From: HGM10766 sp900757295
GTDB lineage: Bacteria; Bacillota_I; Bacilli_A; RF39; UBA660
NCBI GenBank assembly: GCA_025992315.1
Contig: DAJPHG010000001.1
Coordinates: forward strand, 992,001 to 1,056,000
DNA: 64,000 bases
Reading direction: 5' to 3'
Shown: piece after piece, positions 36,320-44,903 of the stretch
How positions within the stretch are numbered: the first letter of the stretch is position 1
Layout: every line of letters begins with the position of its first letter
The notes under the pieces: generated by a model
The model's input: the letters and a program-made list of their open reading frames with translations, nothing else
Told to the model about the DNA's origin: nothing
Database searches by the model: none
Program-made: the position numbers and the translations under genes

Positions 36320-37231
36320 TTAGTTTAATGCTTTGATTAAATCTTCTTTTTTCATAGTAGAGTATCCTTTGATACCTGATTCTTTTGCCATTGCTTTTAA
36401 TTCAGCTAATGTTTTTGAAAATAAATCTGCTTTTTCTTCTTTAGTTTCTTCAACAACTGTTTCTACTATTTTTTTGTCTTCAACTTTCTTTTCATTTTTT
36501 TCTTTTTTACCTTTTTTATCATCTTCTGTTACATAATCAATAACTTCTAAACCATTAGCTTCACAAATTGCATTATTTAATACACCTAAAACTAATTTAA
36601 CAGAACGAACTGCATCATCATTACCAGGAATAACATAATCAACGTCGTCCGGATTACAGTTTGTATCAACAATACCAAATACAGGAATGTTTAGTTTTCT
36701 AGCTTCTCTAATTGCATTAATTTCTTTTTTAGGATCAACAATTATCATAGCTTGTGGTAATTTATGCATATTTCTAATTCCGCATAAAACTTTGTTTAAT
36801 TTTTCATATTCCTTTTTTAAACCGATAACTTCTTTTTTTGGTAATACATCAAATGTACCATTTTTTTCCATGTTTTCGATTTCTTCTAATCTTTTAACTC
36901 TTTTTCTAATAGTTCTAAAATTAGTAAGTGTTCCACCTAACCATCTTTCAGTTACATAAAAAGAGTTAGAACGTAAAGCTTCTTCTTTACTTGCTTCACT
37001 TGCTTGTTTTTTGGTACCTACAAATAAGAATGTACCACCATTAGCAGCGATTTCTTTAATTTTGTCGTATGCAACTTCAATACATGCAACAGTTTTTTGT
37101 AAATCAATAATATGAATGTCATCTCTTGTTGTAAAAATATATTCACTCATTTTTGGATTCCATCTTTTTGTTTGATGTCCAAAATGAACTCCAGCTTCTA
37201 ATAAATAACTCATAGAAACTACATTGGCCAT
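36320..37231 (-). CDS. rpsB: Ribosomal protein S2 with C-terminal Rho_N-like domain
   Basis: The 303-residue protein is S2 ([59 protein letters not shown]) up to about residue 228, followed by a charged Lys/Glu linker. The last 36 residues contain [19 protein letters not shown] and KEDLIKAL, a clear match to the Rho N-terminal/SAP-like fold. Such a nucleic-acid-binding tail is not part of ordinary S2 (about 230-260 residues). Strong AGGAGGG ribosome site; promoter at 37345-37373. Confidence 0.95.
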   Translation of the reverse strand: MANVVSMSYLLEAGVHFGHQTKRWNPKMSEYIFTTRDDIHIIDLQKTVACIEVAYDKIKEIAANGGTFLFVGTKKQASEASKEEALRSNSFYVTERWLGGTLTNFRTIRKRVKRLEEIENMEKNGTFDVLPKKEVIGLKKEYEKLNKVLCGIRNMHKLPQAMIIVDPKKEINAIREARKLNIPVFGIVDTNCNPDDVDYVIPGNDDAVRSVKLVLGVLNNAICEANGLEVIDYVTEDDKKGKKEKNEKKVEDKKIVETVVEETKEEKADLFSKTLAELKAMAKESGIKGYSTMKKEDLIKALN

Positions 37232-37344
37232 AATTAATTCCCTCCTTCGTTAATCTTCTGTTTAGTTCTTCTTTAAACTTCACCATTTTGGCACTTGAAA
37301 TTTAAATCCCTAAACATGTTTATTTGACTAATTAAGCCATATAT

Positions 37345-37373
37345 ATTCTACCAAAAAAAATATGCATAAACAA
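37345..37373 (-). promoter_or_regulatory. Promoter of rpsB-tsf, overlapping an upstream terminator
   Basis: TTGTTT (37368-37373) and TAGAAT (37345-37350) on the minus strand have a 17-base spacer. The -35 lies in the loop and stem of the preceding terminator. The leader of about 105 bases to the start codon may hold autoregulatory structure. Confidence 0.45.
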
Positions 37374-37388
37374 GTAAATTTATGCATA
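37353..37388 (-). terminator. Terminator of the lepB operon
   Basis: TATGCATAAA (37361-37370) pairs with TTTATGCATA (37379-37388) around an 8-base loop; eight T follow on the minus strand. Confidence 0.75.
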
Positions 37389-37396
37389 TTTGTTAT

Positions 37397-37618
37397 TTAT
37401 CTAGTTAATTTTAAACTAGTGCCAGTTTTTTTGGCCTTAACATATTCGATTTCTTCTTTTTCAGAATTTAAAATACCAATTTTAAGATTATAATAATGCC
37501 ATAAATGATAGTTATCATTATTTTCATTTCTGATATGTCTTAATTTTTCAATTCTTTTTTCAATTTCTTCTTTTTCTAAAATTAAACCTTCAATAGTCAT
37601 ATTTTCATAATTTTTCAT
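37397..37618 (-). CDS. Small coiled-coil protein
   Basis: The 73-residue charged protein is predicted helical with heptad-like Glu/Lys/Ile spacing (LILEKEEIEKRIEKLRHI) and no membrane segment. I do not recognise it. It follows lepB by 11 bases, precedes the operon terminator and has a good ribosome site (GGAGGG), so it is probably real. Confidence 0.6.
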   Translation of the reverse strand: MKNYENMTIEGLILEKEEIEKRIEKLRHIRNENNDNYHLWHYYNLKIGILNSEKEEIEYVKAKKTGTSLKLTR

Positions 37619-37629
37619 AAAAACCCTCC

Positions 37630-38109
37630 TTACTTAGTGTTGCCAAAACGTGTAAAAGGAAAAATTATAAAAGAAGTATTACCTTTAATTTGTTTTTTCT
37701 TAACCGGACCAATTGATCTACTATCTTTTGAATTTTCTCTATTATCTCCTAATACAAAATATTCATCACTTTTTAATTTAGTTTTAGGATAATCACTGGT
37801 TTCCCCTTTGCCATAATTTTCTTCTATTTTTTTACCATTAATATAAATATTGCCTTCAACTATTTCTATTGTTTCATTAGGTAATCCAATAACTCTTTTT
37901 ATAAGATCTTCTTTTTCTTCTTTAACTACTACAATATTATAACGTTGAATTTTACCTAATTTATTTAAAATCATTATTTCATTTCCTTCTAAAGTTGGAT
38001 ACATTGACATACCATCAACTTTAATTGGAGTAGCAATAAATGTTCTAAATAGAACAACAACTACTAAAATGATTAAATAAGGCAAAAAATCTTTTATTTT
38101 TTCTTTCAC
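37630..38109 (-). CDS. lepB: Signal peptidase I
   Basis: The 159-residue enzyme removes signal peptides at the outer face of the membrane. It has one N-terminal membrane helix (about 9-25), box B DGMSMYPTL with the catalytic Ser, box D EDLIKRVIGLP with the catalytic Lys, and box E GDNRENSKDSR. It uses a GTG start with AAAGG about 11 bases upstream. It lies between rplS and a small gene, as often seen in Firmicutes. Confidence 0.93.
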   Translation of the reverse strand: MKEKIKDFLPYLIILVVVVLFRTFIATPIKVDGMSMYPTLEGNEIMILNKLGKIQRYNIVVVKEEKEDLIKRVIGLPNETIEIVEGNIYINGKKIEENYGKGETSDYPKTKLKSDEYFVLGDNRENSKDSRSIGPVKKKQIKGNTSFIIFPFTRFGNTK

Positions 38110-38125
38110 AAATATCGCAACCTTT

Positions 38126-38159
38126 TTTAAAAAGAAATTAGAGACATCCCTAATTTCTT
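38126..38159 (-). terminator. Terminator after rplS
   Basis: AAGAAATTAG (38132-38141) pairs with CTAATTTCTT (38150-38159), followed by T on the minus strand. It may only attenuate, since lepB starts about 20 bases further on. Confidence 0.5.
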
Positions 38160-38494
38160 TCTTTTACTTTAAATTCTTTTCTCATACCTTTTAAGATATT
38201 ACCAAGTTTAGCACGTCTAACTTTACCTTTTTTAATTACAGTAATTTTGTCAATAGCAGGACTATTAACTGGGAATGTTCTTACAACACCAACACTTCCG
38301 CTTTTTTTACGTACTGAGAAAGTTTCTGAAACACTTCCTCCTTTTTTAGAGATAACAATACCTTGGAATGCTTGGATTCTTTCTTTTTTACCTTCTTTTA
38401 CCCAAACATCAACTTTAACGATATCTCCTACTCTAAACTCAGGAACATCTGGTTTAATATGTCTTTTATTAATTTTTTCGATTAATGGATTCAT
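38150..38494 (-). CDS. rplS: Ribosomal protein L19
   Basis: The 114-residue protein matches L19 over its whole length: PEFRVGDIVKVDVWVKEG, QAFQGIVISKKG, SVGVVRTFPVNSPAIDKI and RAKLGNILKGMRKEFKVKE. It sits at the subunit interface next to the 16S rRNA. AAAGGA lies about 12 bases before the ATG. A strong promoter at 38581-38609 leaves a leader of about 80 bases. Confidence 0.97.
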   Translation of the reverse strand: MNPLIEKINKRHIKPDVPEFRVGDIVKVDVWVKEGKKERIQAFQGIVISKKGGSVSETFSVRKKSGSVGVVRTFPVNSPAIDKITVIKKGKVRRAKLGNILKGMRKEFKVKERN

Positions 38495-38580
38495 AAAATC
38501 TAAACGTCCTTTCTATATTATATTAATACTTAATCATATAATTAATTACAGCGGATTAAATATGCCCAAAAGCACTTATG

Positions 38581-38609
38581 ATTATAACATAATACTAATA
38601 TCTAGTCAA
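38581..38609 (-). promoter_or_regulatory. Strong promoter of rplS
   Basis: TTGACT (38604-38609) and TATAAT (38581-38586) with a 17-base spacer on the minus strand. The leader from about 38574 contains CCGCTG and several complementary segments and could be an L19 leader, which I cannot confirm without folding. Confidence 0.65.
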
Positions 38610-38615
38610 TTAATA

Positions 38616-40085
38616 TTATTTAACAACATAAGGATTACTACTTGTTCCATCTCCACCTGAAATAGTTGTTTTAGCATTTAAATTGATAACTGGATAAACG
38701 CTATAATGATAAAGGTTATACGCTGACGTAGGAGTTGAATCTATAACATAACCATTGTGGGCATCAAACACAGAAAATCTTGAAGCATTAGAATTGCATG
38801 GAGACATACTATACCAATTAACATTTTTATATAAATAATTTGGACTTCCTGCTTCATTATTATAGCCTAGTCCTGCATACATCATTTCGTCAACAGAAAG
38901 TAAACCTATTTTTAATTTATAACTTCCACCATAATTTTCAGTTGTATCTGGACATTTTAAACTTGGCTGATTGTCCGCCATTCGCTTAGAAGCCCCATAA
39001 TAATAATCACTTCCACTAATAGTACTATATGAAGTATCATTACAATACCTACTTAAAGCTATATAAGAATCATAACTTTTCAATTTATTATTATACCAAT
39101 TTTCTATAAATGTTTTGATGGTACTATTTCCACCTGTTGTATTTGTACAAGGATTATCACTTGTGCATATATGATCATTATCATACGTGTATCCTACATA
39201 CTTAATATTATAATTTCCTCCATAGTTGTTATATGGCGTTAAACCTATTGAAGCATCTAATATAAGTCTAACAGTTCCATCACCATTTATTCTTACTATT
39301 TTCCATTTTCTACCTGCAAATGAAACATTATTTCTATATATATTAATATCATTTCCTCTAAAATAATAACTTGTTCCATCATCATCATTTGCTTTATAAA
39401 ATCCTGTTCCTGTTGTTGGTGCATTTCCTGGCTCTCCATAAGTAAAATCTGGTGTTTCGGTATGAACTATATTATCTTTTAATACTCTTTGAGCAAGGAT
39501 GTTATTTTTAGCACTTACTGCACTTATTGTCAATTTGCCATCAAAGGTTTTATTTGTGCCATCACTTGTAGTAACATTTTCATCAATCCATACACGTAAA
39601 GTATAAGTTTTACTAGATTTTGTAGTATTTTCTGATGAAGCTACTGGCAATATTTCATCTGATAAAATTAATCTTGAAGAGTTATAGCCAGATGATAGGA
39701 CACTAGCCCAATTAAAACTATTTAAAAGCTTTGGTTCAACTGTTTGATCACCAGATACATATGCTTTTATTTGAGAAGTTGTAAAGTAGCTACTACCAGT
39801 TTTGAAATCTAAAGAAATATTATAAGCTGCCGCAATAGTACAAGTATTGCTAACAGTAAAAGTATACCCAACGAATTTTTTACCAGCAGTATCTGATATT
39901 GGGTATTGATTTGATAAACTAATAGCGTTACTATCATTTGTTAATTTTAGTTCTAAACAACCAGTATTAATTACATTCGCACTAGATTGTGTAAATTGGC
40001 TATTCCATAAAGCAAAACTAACTGCAGTAATGCTTATAATTAAAACAAGTATAGCAATAACTAAATATATTCTTTTTCTTTTCAT
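38616..40085 (-). CDS. Large secreted surface protein, TasA/camelysin-like N-terminus
   Basis: The 489-residue protein has a signal peptide or anchor (about 6-26, ending SFALWNSQF). A beta-rich domain (about 27-200) follows, with GCLELKLTNDSNAISLSNQYPISD and repeated Ser/Thr stretches that recall TasA/CalY-type biofilm proteins. The C-terminal part (about 225-489) has RKWKIVRINGDGTVRLI, many Tyr/Asn/Gly and paired Cys, and ends YPVINLNAKTTISGGDGTS. I recall this C-terminal pattern from gut Firmicutes surface proteins but cannot name its function. It follows a membrane protein gene by 8 bases. Confidence 0.65.
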   Translation of the reverse strand: MKRKRIYLVIAILVLIISITAVSFALWNSQFTQSSANVINTGCLELKLTNDSNAISLSNQYPISDTAGKKFVGYTFTVSNTCTIAAAYNISLDFKTGSSYFTTSQIKAYVSGDQTVEPKLLNSFNWASVLSSGYNSSRLILSDEILPVASSENTTKSSKTYTLRVWIDENVTTSDGTNKTFDGKLTISAVSAKNNILAQRVLKDNIVHTETPDFTYGEPGNAPTTGTGFYKANDDDGTSYYFRGNDINIYRNNVSFAGRKWKIVRINGDGTVRLILDASIGLTPYNNYGGNYNIKYVGYTYDNDHICTSDNPCTNTTGGNSTIKTFIENWYNNKLKSYDSYIALSRYCNDTSYSTISGSDYYYGASKRMADNQPSLKCPDTTENYGGSYKLKIGLLSVDEMMYAGLGYNNEAGSPNYLYKNVNWYSMSPCNSNASRFSVFDAHNGYVIDSTPTSAYNLYHYSVYPVINLNAKTTISGGDGTSSNPYVVK

Positions 40086-40093
40086 TTTATCAC

Positions 40094-41218
40094 CTATTCT
40101 ACTACTTCATCTGATTCTTTTGGCGCTTGGTCAGTATAGCAGTAATCATCTGTTTTACTTAAATTCTTATTACCGAATATTATATCATTATTATTATCTT
40201 TTGTACTACATTTTAAAATATTAAAATCATCAAACTTATATAATGTTGCGCTATTGTCTTCATAAGTTTCCTTTGAATTAGCTTTACTTAATAATTTTTT
40301 CATATCTATTTTTTTGTCTTGTAATAAGTATTGCATATCATAGATATCTTCTTCACTATATTTAATCTTAAATTCATTTATGCAGCTAGAATAATAATTT
40401 TGATTAGTATCAGAATAGTACAATGAAGCTTTATCAGCACATTTATTATCTGAATTTACAATAATATCAAAATCGTTATATAAATCAGAAGTAATCATTT
40501 TTGAATCATTTAATTCAATAGTATATTGATCTTTTTTATCTTTAGATAAAGAAGTAATTCTTCCAATAACTTTAACACTATCATAAACACTATAGTTGCT
40601 AAGTTTTTCATAGCCACCATTAAAGACAAAACGTAATTTAACGTTATCATCAAAAACTACGTAGCCATTTAATTTATCTACTTCAAACTCATACGCTTTC
40701 ATTTCTAAAGATTTAATTCCTTGAATTTCACTAATCTTGCCTTCTATTTTAACAAATTGATTTTTATATTCTTTATATTTTTTGTCAAAATGCAATAAAA
40801 AATCATTAATATCAATTTTTTTTAGTTCTTTACTGCTACAATAATAATTAGATTTATATAAATTATCTATATACATTTTTTTATCACTTATATCACATTT
40901 CCAAACACGATAAAAAACTCCATTATATATTTTAGTATTCTTAGAAACTTTTTGCCTAATAGAAAGTACAGGTAATCTATCAAATTTAGCAACAAATAAA
41001 TAATCAATATAAATTAAAGAAGAGCCAAATATTAATATTAAAATTGGTATTATTATAATTTTTTTCTTATGATAAATAGTCATACCAAATATTTGAATAA
41101 TAAATCCTAATATTATTAATAATAATCTATATCTATTAGTTAAATGAATAAGAAAACCAATACCTATTAATATTAAACCTAAAATTACGATTAAAATTGA
41201 TTTTTTATTTTTGCTCAT
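40094..41218 (-). CDS. Membrane protein with OB-fold-like extracellular region
   Basis: The 374-residue protein has three or four N-terminal membrane helices (within about 8-75). A large outer domain follows, in which FVKIEGKISEIQGIKS, GYVVFDDNVKLRFVF and VIGRITSLSKDKKDQ resemble an OB-type beta-barrel (tRNA_anti-like). The Cys-containing, acidic C-terminus is unassigned. It is cotranscribed with the TasA-like surface protein, so it may help display or assemble that protein; this is inference from position. Confidence 0.5.
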   Translation of the reverse strand: MSKNKKSILIVILGLILIGIGFLIHLTNRYRLLLIILGFIIQIFGMTIYHKKKIIIIPILILIFGSSLIYIDYLFVAKFDRLPVLSIRQKVSKNTKIYNGVFYRVWKCDISDKKMYIDNLYKSNYYCSSKELKKIDINDFLLHFDKKYKEYKNQFVKIEGKISEIQGIKSLEMKAYEFEVDKLNGYVVFDDNVKLRFVFNGGYEKLSNYSVYDSVKVIGRITSLSKDKKDQYTIELNDSKMITSDLYNDFDIIVNSDNKCADKASLYYSDTNQNYYSSCINEFKIKYSEEDIYDMQYLLQDKKIDMKKLLSKANSKETYEDNSATLYKFDDFNILKCSTKDNNNDIIFGNKNLSKTDDYCYTDQAPKESDEVVE

Positions 41219-41270
41219 TATATCAGACCCCTATCCTTTTTCATTATAACAGAATATCATTTTACTTAAA

Positions 41271-41297
41271 AGAAAAAAGTTAACAAACGTTAACTTT
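41271..41297 (-). terminator. Terminator of hup
   Basis: AAAGTTAAC (41276-41284) pairs with GTTAACTTT (41289-41297) with a 4-base loop and T-run on the minus strand. Confidence 0.7.
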
Positions 41298-41303
41298 TTT
41301 TAA

Positions 41304-41576
41304 TTAATTAATAGCTTCTTTTAATTTGCTTCCAGCTTTAAATGAAGCAACCATTTTAGCAGGAATATGTAATGGTTCTTTAGTTAATGGATTTATACCA
41401 TCACGAGCTTCTCTTTTTTTAGAACTAAAAGTTCCGAAACCAACTAAAGTAACTTTTCCTTCCTTTTTTAATCCGTTAGTAATACCTTCAAATACTGCAT
41501 CTACTGCTTTAGCAGCTGCTGCTTTAGAAAGTTCAGTTGCTTCTGCAACAAAGTTTACTAATTCAGTTTTTGACAT
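41304..41576 (-). CDS. hup: DNA-binding protein HU
   Basis: The 90-residue histone-like protein matches HU throughout: MSKTELVNFVAEATELSK, VTLVGFGTFSSKKREAR and the DNA-intercalating arm GINPLTKEPLHIPA. It bends and compacts DNA as a dimer. A perfect GGGAGGTCGACAAC ribosome site precedes it, with a TATAAT just before. Monocistronic, with its own terminator. Confidence 0.96.
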   Translation of the reverse strand: MSKTELVNFVAEATELSKAAAAKAVDAVFEGITNGLKKEGKVTLVGFGTFSSKKREARDGINPLTKEPLHIPAKMVASFKAGSKLKEAIN

Positions 41577-41770
41577 GTTGTCGACCTCCCATTATACAAA
41601 ATTGTTATAAGGTTATTACCCTTACCATTTAAATCTATCAAAAAACATTTATAAAATCAAGTAAAAAGAAGTGCTTTTTGCAATATTTAACTACTTTATC
41701 GCCATATTTTACTCTGTAAGAAGTGCAAATTTACTATTGTTTACAGAAGCACAATTAATTTTTACACATA

Positions 41771-41792
41771 AAAAAGAGAAATATTTTCTCTT
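41771..41792 (-). terminator. Terminator of spoIVA
   Basis: AAGAGAA (41774-41780) pairs with TTCTCTT (41786-41792), followed by T on the minus strand; it overlaps the spoIVA stop codon. Confidence 0.6.
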
Positions 41793-43269
41793 AAATTACA
41801 ATAGCAATTAAATTATTTGCTCCTTTATTTACTATTTTAGTTACAGTTTGAGATAGTTTATATCTAGTATTTTCAGGCATTATAGATAGTTTTGCTTGAA
41901 TGCCTTCCTTAACTATTTCATCTAAACTACGACCAAATATTTCACTTTTCCAAATGCTAGAAGGATCTGTTTTAAAATCTTTCATAATATAATTTATCAA
42001 TTCTTTACTTTGTAACTCACTACCTATAATTGGTTCAAAAGTACTTTCAACATCAACCCTCATTAAATGAATACTACTAGCTACAGCTTTTAGTTTAACA
42101 CCATATCTAGAACCTTGTTTAATGATTTCTGGCGTATCTAGCTTCATATCTTTTAAAGAAGGATACACAATACCATAACCCGTATTTCTAGCCATTTTTA
42201 AAGCACTCTTTATTTGATCATATTCTTGTTTGCCCTCTTTAAAATCAGCAAACATTTTTAATAAACTAGCTTTTGTGGTAACAGTCGAGCCCATCATTTC
42301 TTTTAATATTTCATTATATAATTCATTACTGCTTTCCAATTTTAAAGTGACAATTCCTGTAGATGCATCTATTTCATTTATATAAGATTTATTAATATAT
42401 TCGCTATCATTAAAATTATCTAAAATATTTTCAATATCCTTAATTTTATCTACGCTGACTACACTTTGAGCAATTTTTTCTAAATAGTGTTGTTTTAAAT
42501 AATGGTTATTACTTAAAATATGAATCCATTCAGGAATTTTAACTTTGATGTTTAAAACTGGGAATTCATATAATGCTTTCTTTAGTATTTCATATATCTC
42601 TTGTTCACTCATTGTTTCAACACTAACAGGCATTACTTCGACATCATAGTTTTCTTTAATACTTCTTGCCACTTCTAAAGCTTTTTCTCCCGTAGGATTA
42701 TTAGTATTTAAAACAACTATAAATGGTTTACCGATATTTTTTAGTTCCATTATTACTTTTTCTTCTGCTTCTAAATAATCTTCTCTTTTTAATTCTCCAA
42801 AAGATCCATCAGTAGTAACGACAATACCTATTGTAGAATGATCTTGAATAACTTTTTGAGTACCTATCTCAGCTGCTTCTTTAAATGATACTGTTGTATC
42901 AAACCAAGGGGTTTTTACTAATCTTTCTTTTCCATTTTCATCTAAATAACCAGTAGCATTATCAACTATATAACCAACACAATCTATTAATCTAATATTA
43001 GCTGTAAATTCATCTATTTTTATAGTTGCACCATTACTAGGAACGAATTTAGGTTCTGTTGTCATTATAGCTTTTCCTTGAGCACTTTGAGGTATTTCAT
43101 CTAAACATCTCTTTTTTTCATACTCATCTTCAATATTAGGAACAACTAAATTTTCAATAAATCTTTTTATAAAAGTTGATTTACCAGTTCTTACTGCACC
43201 GACTACGCCTAAATATATTTCTCCATTACCCCTTTTAGCAATGGAAGAAATTATTTCATTTTTTTCCAC
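41791..43269 (-). CDS. spoIVA: Stage IV sporulation protein A (spore coat morphogenetic ATPase)
   Basis: SpoIVA forms the basement layer of the spore coat on the forespore surface. With a GTG start at 43267-43269 the protein is 492 residues, the same length as the Bacillus subtilis protein. Landmarks are the N-terminal EIYLGVVGAVRTGKSTFI Walker A region, TTEPKFVPSNGATI, RLIDCVGYIVDNATGY and the conserved C-terminal end. GAGGTG lies 8 bases before the GTG; a longer ATG frame would place that site inside the gene. A sigma-E type promoter is visible upstream. Confidence 0.95.
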   Translation of the reverse strand: MEKNEIISSIAKRGNGEIYLGVVGAVRTGKSTFIKRFIENLVVPNIEDEYEKKRCLDEIPQSAQGKAIMTTEPKFVPSNGATIKIDEFTANIRLIDCVGYIVDNATGYLDENGKERLVKTPWFDTTVSFKEAAEIGTQKVIQDHSTIGIVVTTDGSFGELKREDYLEAEEKVIMELKNIGKPFIVVLNTNNPTGEKALEVARSIKENYDVEVMPVSVETMSEQEIYEILKKALYEFPVLNIKVKIPEWIHILSNNHYLKQHYLEKIAQSVVSVDKIKDIENILDNFNDSEYINKSYINEIDASTGIVTLKLESSNELYNEILKEMMGSTVTTKASLLKMFADFKEGKQEYDQIKSALKMARNTGYGIVYPSLKDMKLDTPEIIKQGSRYGVKLKAVASSIHLMRVDVESTFEPIIGSELQSKELINYIMKDFKTDPSSIWKSEIFGRSLDEIVKEGIQAKLSIMPENTRYKLSQTVTKIVNKGANNLIAIVI

Positions 43270-43299
43270 TTTGACACCTCTTTCAATCATTTCTAGTTA

Positions 43300-43327
43300 A
43301 CTTTATGCACAATATTTTAAGATATGA
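43300..43327 (-). promoter_or_regulatory. Candidate sigma-E promoter of spoIVA
   Basis: TCATATC (43321-43327) and CATAAAGT (43300-43307) on the minus strand are 13 bases apart and lie about 30 bases upstream of spoIVA. They resemble the mother-cell sigma-E elements (KMATATT and CATACAMT). Confidence 0.5.
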
Positions 43328-43344
43328 AAAAAAAGTTCCTAAAA

Positions 43345-43962
43345 TTAGAACTTTTTCATAACATATTCATAATCATCAAATAAATTATATCTATCATTAA
43401 TATTTGTTAATAGCTCTTTAAACATTTCAAACGCTTCTAAATATTTTTCGTCTTTAATGCCTAACAAAATCTCTTTTAAATAATTGTTATATAAGTATAA
43501 AGCATAACTTTCTTTTTCTTTATCAAAATTTATAGCACTAGCCATAATGAAGCCATTATTCAAATAAAAATCTGCACACTCATTATACTTTTGATTATAT
43601 GCCAATAATTCTTTTTTTAATTTATATAATAATAAACTATAAGACTGCTTTTTGTCTTTTTTTAGTATATCTGATATTTGAGAAAATACAAATCCAGCAT
43701 CATAGCGATGACTACAACATTTTAAATATTTATCATAGACATATCGATTGTAATATTGACTTTTTTTATTGGAACATCTTCTAGAATCACTTCGATAAAA
43801 ATAGCAACTCAAACAAACACTGTTTGGTTGAAACTTATTACATACCTTAATATTCTTTATACTATCTTTATAATTATCTGATAGTTTATTATTACACGTA
43901 TCATTAAAATGATTACATCTTAAACAATTTTGACATTTTTTGTCACTGTATCTAACATTCAT
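43345..43962 (-). CDS. Cysteine-rich protein with zinc-ribbon-like N-terminus
   Basis: I do not recognise the family. The first 90 of 205 residues contain ten cysteines in CxxC-like and spaced pairs (CQNCLRC, VCNKF, VCLSC, CC), suggesting two metal-binding or disulfide-linked modules. The remaining 110 residues are helical with many Tyr and Lys. The start at 43960-43962 has GGTGG 5 bases upstream. Placed between SpoVIF and spoIVA genes, it may belong to sporulation, but there is no direct evidence. Confidence 0.55.
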   Translation of the reverse strand: MNVRYSDKKCQNCLRCNHFNDTCNNKLSDNYKDSIKNIKVCNKFQPNSVCLSCYFYRSDSRRCSNKKSQYYNRYVYDKYLKCCSHRYDAGFVFSQISDILKKDKKQSYSLLLYKLKKELLAYNQKYNECADFYLNNGFIMASAINFDKEKESYALYLYNNYLKEILLGIKDEKYLEAFEMFKELLTNINDRYNLFDDYEYVMKKF

Positions 43963-44016
43963 AAATCCACCTTGAAGCATATTCTATTTGTTTAATGAGC
44001 AAATGTCAATATTTAT

Positions 44017-44259
44017 TTAAAATAGTTTTTCGACATTATCAGGAACTTTATCTTTTAAAATAGTATCAATAATCTTATCTTCTTTTTCTTTACTTACATT
44101 TTTCTTTGTCATTGTACTTAAAGTTCTAATAACTTCTCTTAAAGTTTTTTCATCTTTCATATTACCATTTTGAAGTTTCTGGGCTAAACTAATAATAGTA
44201 TTTTTATCTACTTTAGTTTTTTTCTCAACTTTTTTAAAAAAATCATCTTTAAATTCCAT
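44017..44259 (-). CDS. spoVIF: Stage VI sporulation protein F-like (SpoVIF)
   Basis: The 80-residue protein has the SpoVIF pattern: FFKKVEKKTKVDKNTIISLAQ, NMKDEKTLREVIRTLS and VSKEKEDKIIDTIL. In Bacillus this sigma-K-dependent protein is needed for assembly of late coat layers. The start at 44257-44259 is supported by AGGAGG 6 bases upstream. A CATATAATA element just before the ribosome site resembles a sigma-K -10, but no matching -35 is at ideal spacing. Confidence 0.75.
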   Translation of the reverse strand: MEFKDDFFKKVEKKTKVDKNTIISLAQKLQNGNMKDEKTLREVIRTLSTMTKKNVSKEKEDKIIDTILKDKVPDNVEKLF

Positions 44260-44302
44260 AAAACCCTCCTGATTTATTATATGCAAAAATCTAAAATGGT
44301 TA

Positions 44303-44503
44303 TTAATAAAATATATCATCAGGTTTCTTATTAAAATATTTAGCTATTTTTACTGCTGTTATGTAATATAAATTTCTTTTTTTATTTTCTAATTGCCAAT
44401 AATAACTTGTACTCATATTTAAGTCTTTAGCTATTTTTTCATAAGAAATATTATTTTTATTTCTTAAATCACGTAGTTTTTGATAACAATCTTTATTTTT
44501 CAT
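44303..44503 (-). CDS. Small XRE-family HTH protein
   Basis: The 66-residue protein is a single helix-turn-helix domain with ISYEKIAKDLNMSTSYYWQLENKKRN and a short tail. It resembles Cro/C1-type repressors without effector domain. It precedes the SpoVIF gene by 43 bases, possibly in one transcript, and faces another small HTH gene divergently across about 120 bases, an arrangement seen in small regulatory switches. Confidence 0.7.
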   Translation of the reverse strand: MKNKDCYQKLRDLRNKNNISYEKIAKDLNMSTSYYWQLENKKRNLYYITAVKIAKYFNKKPDDIFY

Positions 44504-44625
44504 ATTCTAACCTCAGTATAATCATCATATCTGTAAAAGTGAAATAAGTCAATGCTTTATCAAGTTATAACTAGGTAGACTTATTTTTGCAAATTGCTAA
44601 TATTAAATAACAAGGATGTGATAAT

Positions 44626-44886
44626 ATGCCGGCACTTAAAAAGATTTTAGGTATTAATCTAAGATACTATCGCAATTTAGAAAATTTATCGCAAGAAAAA
44701 TATTATGGAAAGTATAATCTAAGTGTTAAACATTTAGCCAATGTAGAAAGAGGCAAAGAAAATGTTACTTTAGATTTCGTTGATAAACTTAGTAAAATAT
44801 TAGATATACCAACTATAGAATTATTAACTTATGATAAAAATAAAGTTATAATTAAAAAACGTGTAGATCAAAAAATAAGCCAATAA
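44626..44886 (+). CDS. Small XRE-family HTH protein
   Basis: The 86-residue protein has a Cro-like HTH (about 5-62) with NLRYYRNLENLSQEKYYGKYNLSVKHLA split around the turn, then ANVERGKENVTLDFVDKLSKIL and a basic tail. AAGGATG lies 8-9 bases before the ATG. It is divergent to the 66 aa HTH gene and ends in a bidirectional terminator against der. Target unknown. Confidence 0.7.
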   Translation: MPALKKILGINLRYYRNLENLSQEKYYGKYNLSVKHLANVERGKENVTLDFVDKLSKILDIPTIELLTYDKNKVIIKKRVDQKISQ

Positions 44887-44902
44887 ATAATGGCTTATTT
44901 TT
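44871..44902. terminator. Bidirectional terminator between HTH gene and der
   Basis: AATAAGCCA (44874-44882) pairs with TGGCTTATT (44891-44899) around an 8-base loop, with A-run and T-run flanks. Confidence 0.7.
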
Positions 44903-44903
44903 A

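Noticed and set aside
36333..36959. Plus-strand open frames inside rpsB
   Set aside because: They are antisense to a highly conserved gene, composed of Phe/Ser-rich low-complexity sequence, and have no ribosome sites.
44303..44886. Toxin-antitoxin pair made of the two small HTH genes
   Set aside because: Both are HTH proteins and divergent; no toxin-like partner is present, so a regulator pair is the more cautious reading.
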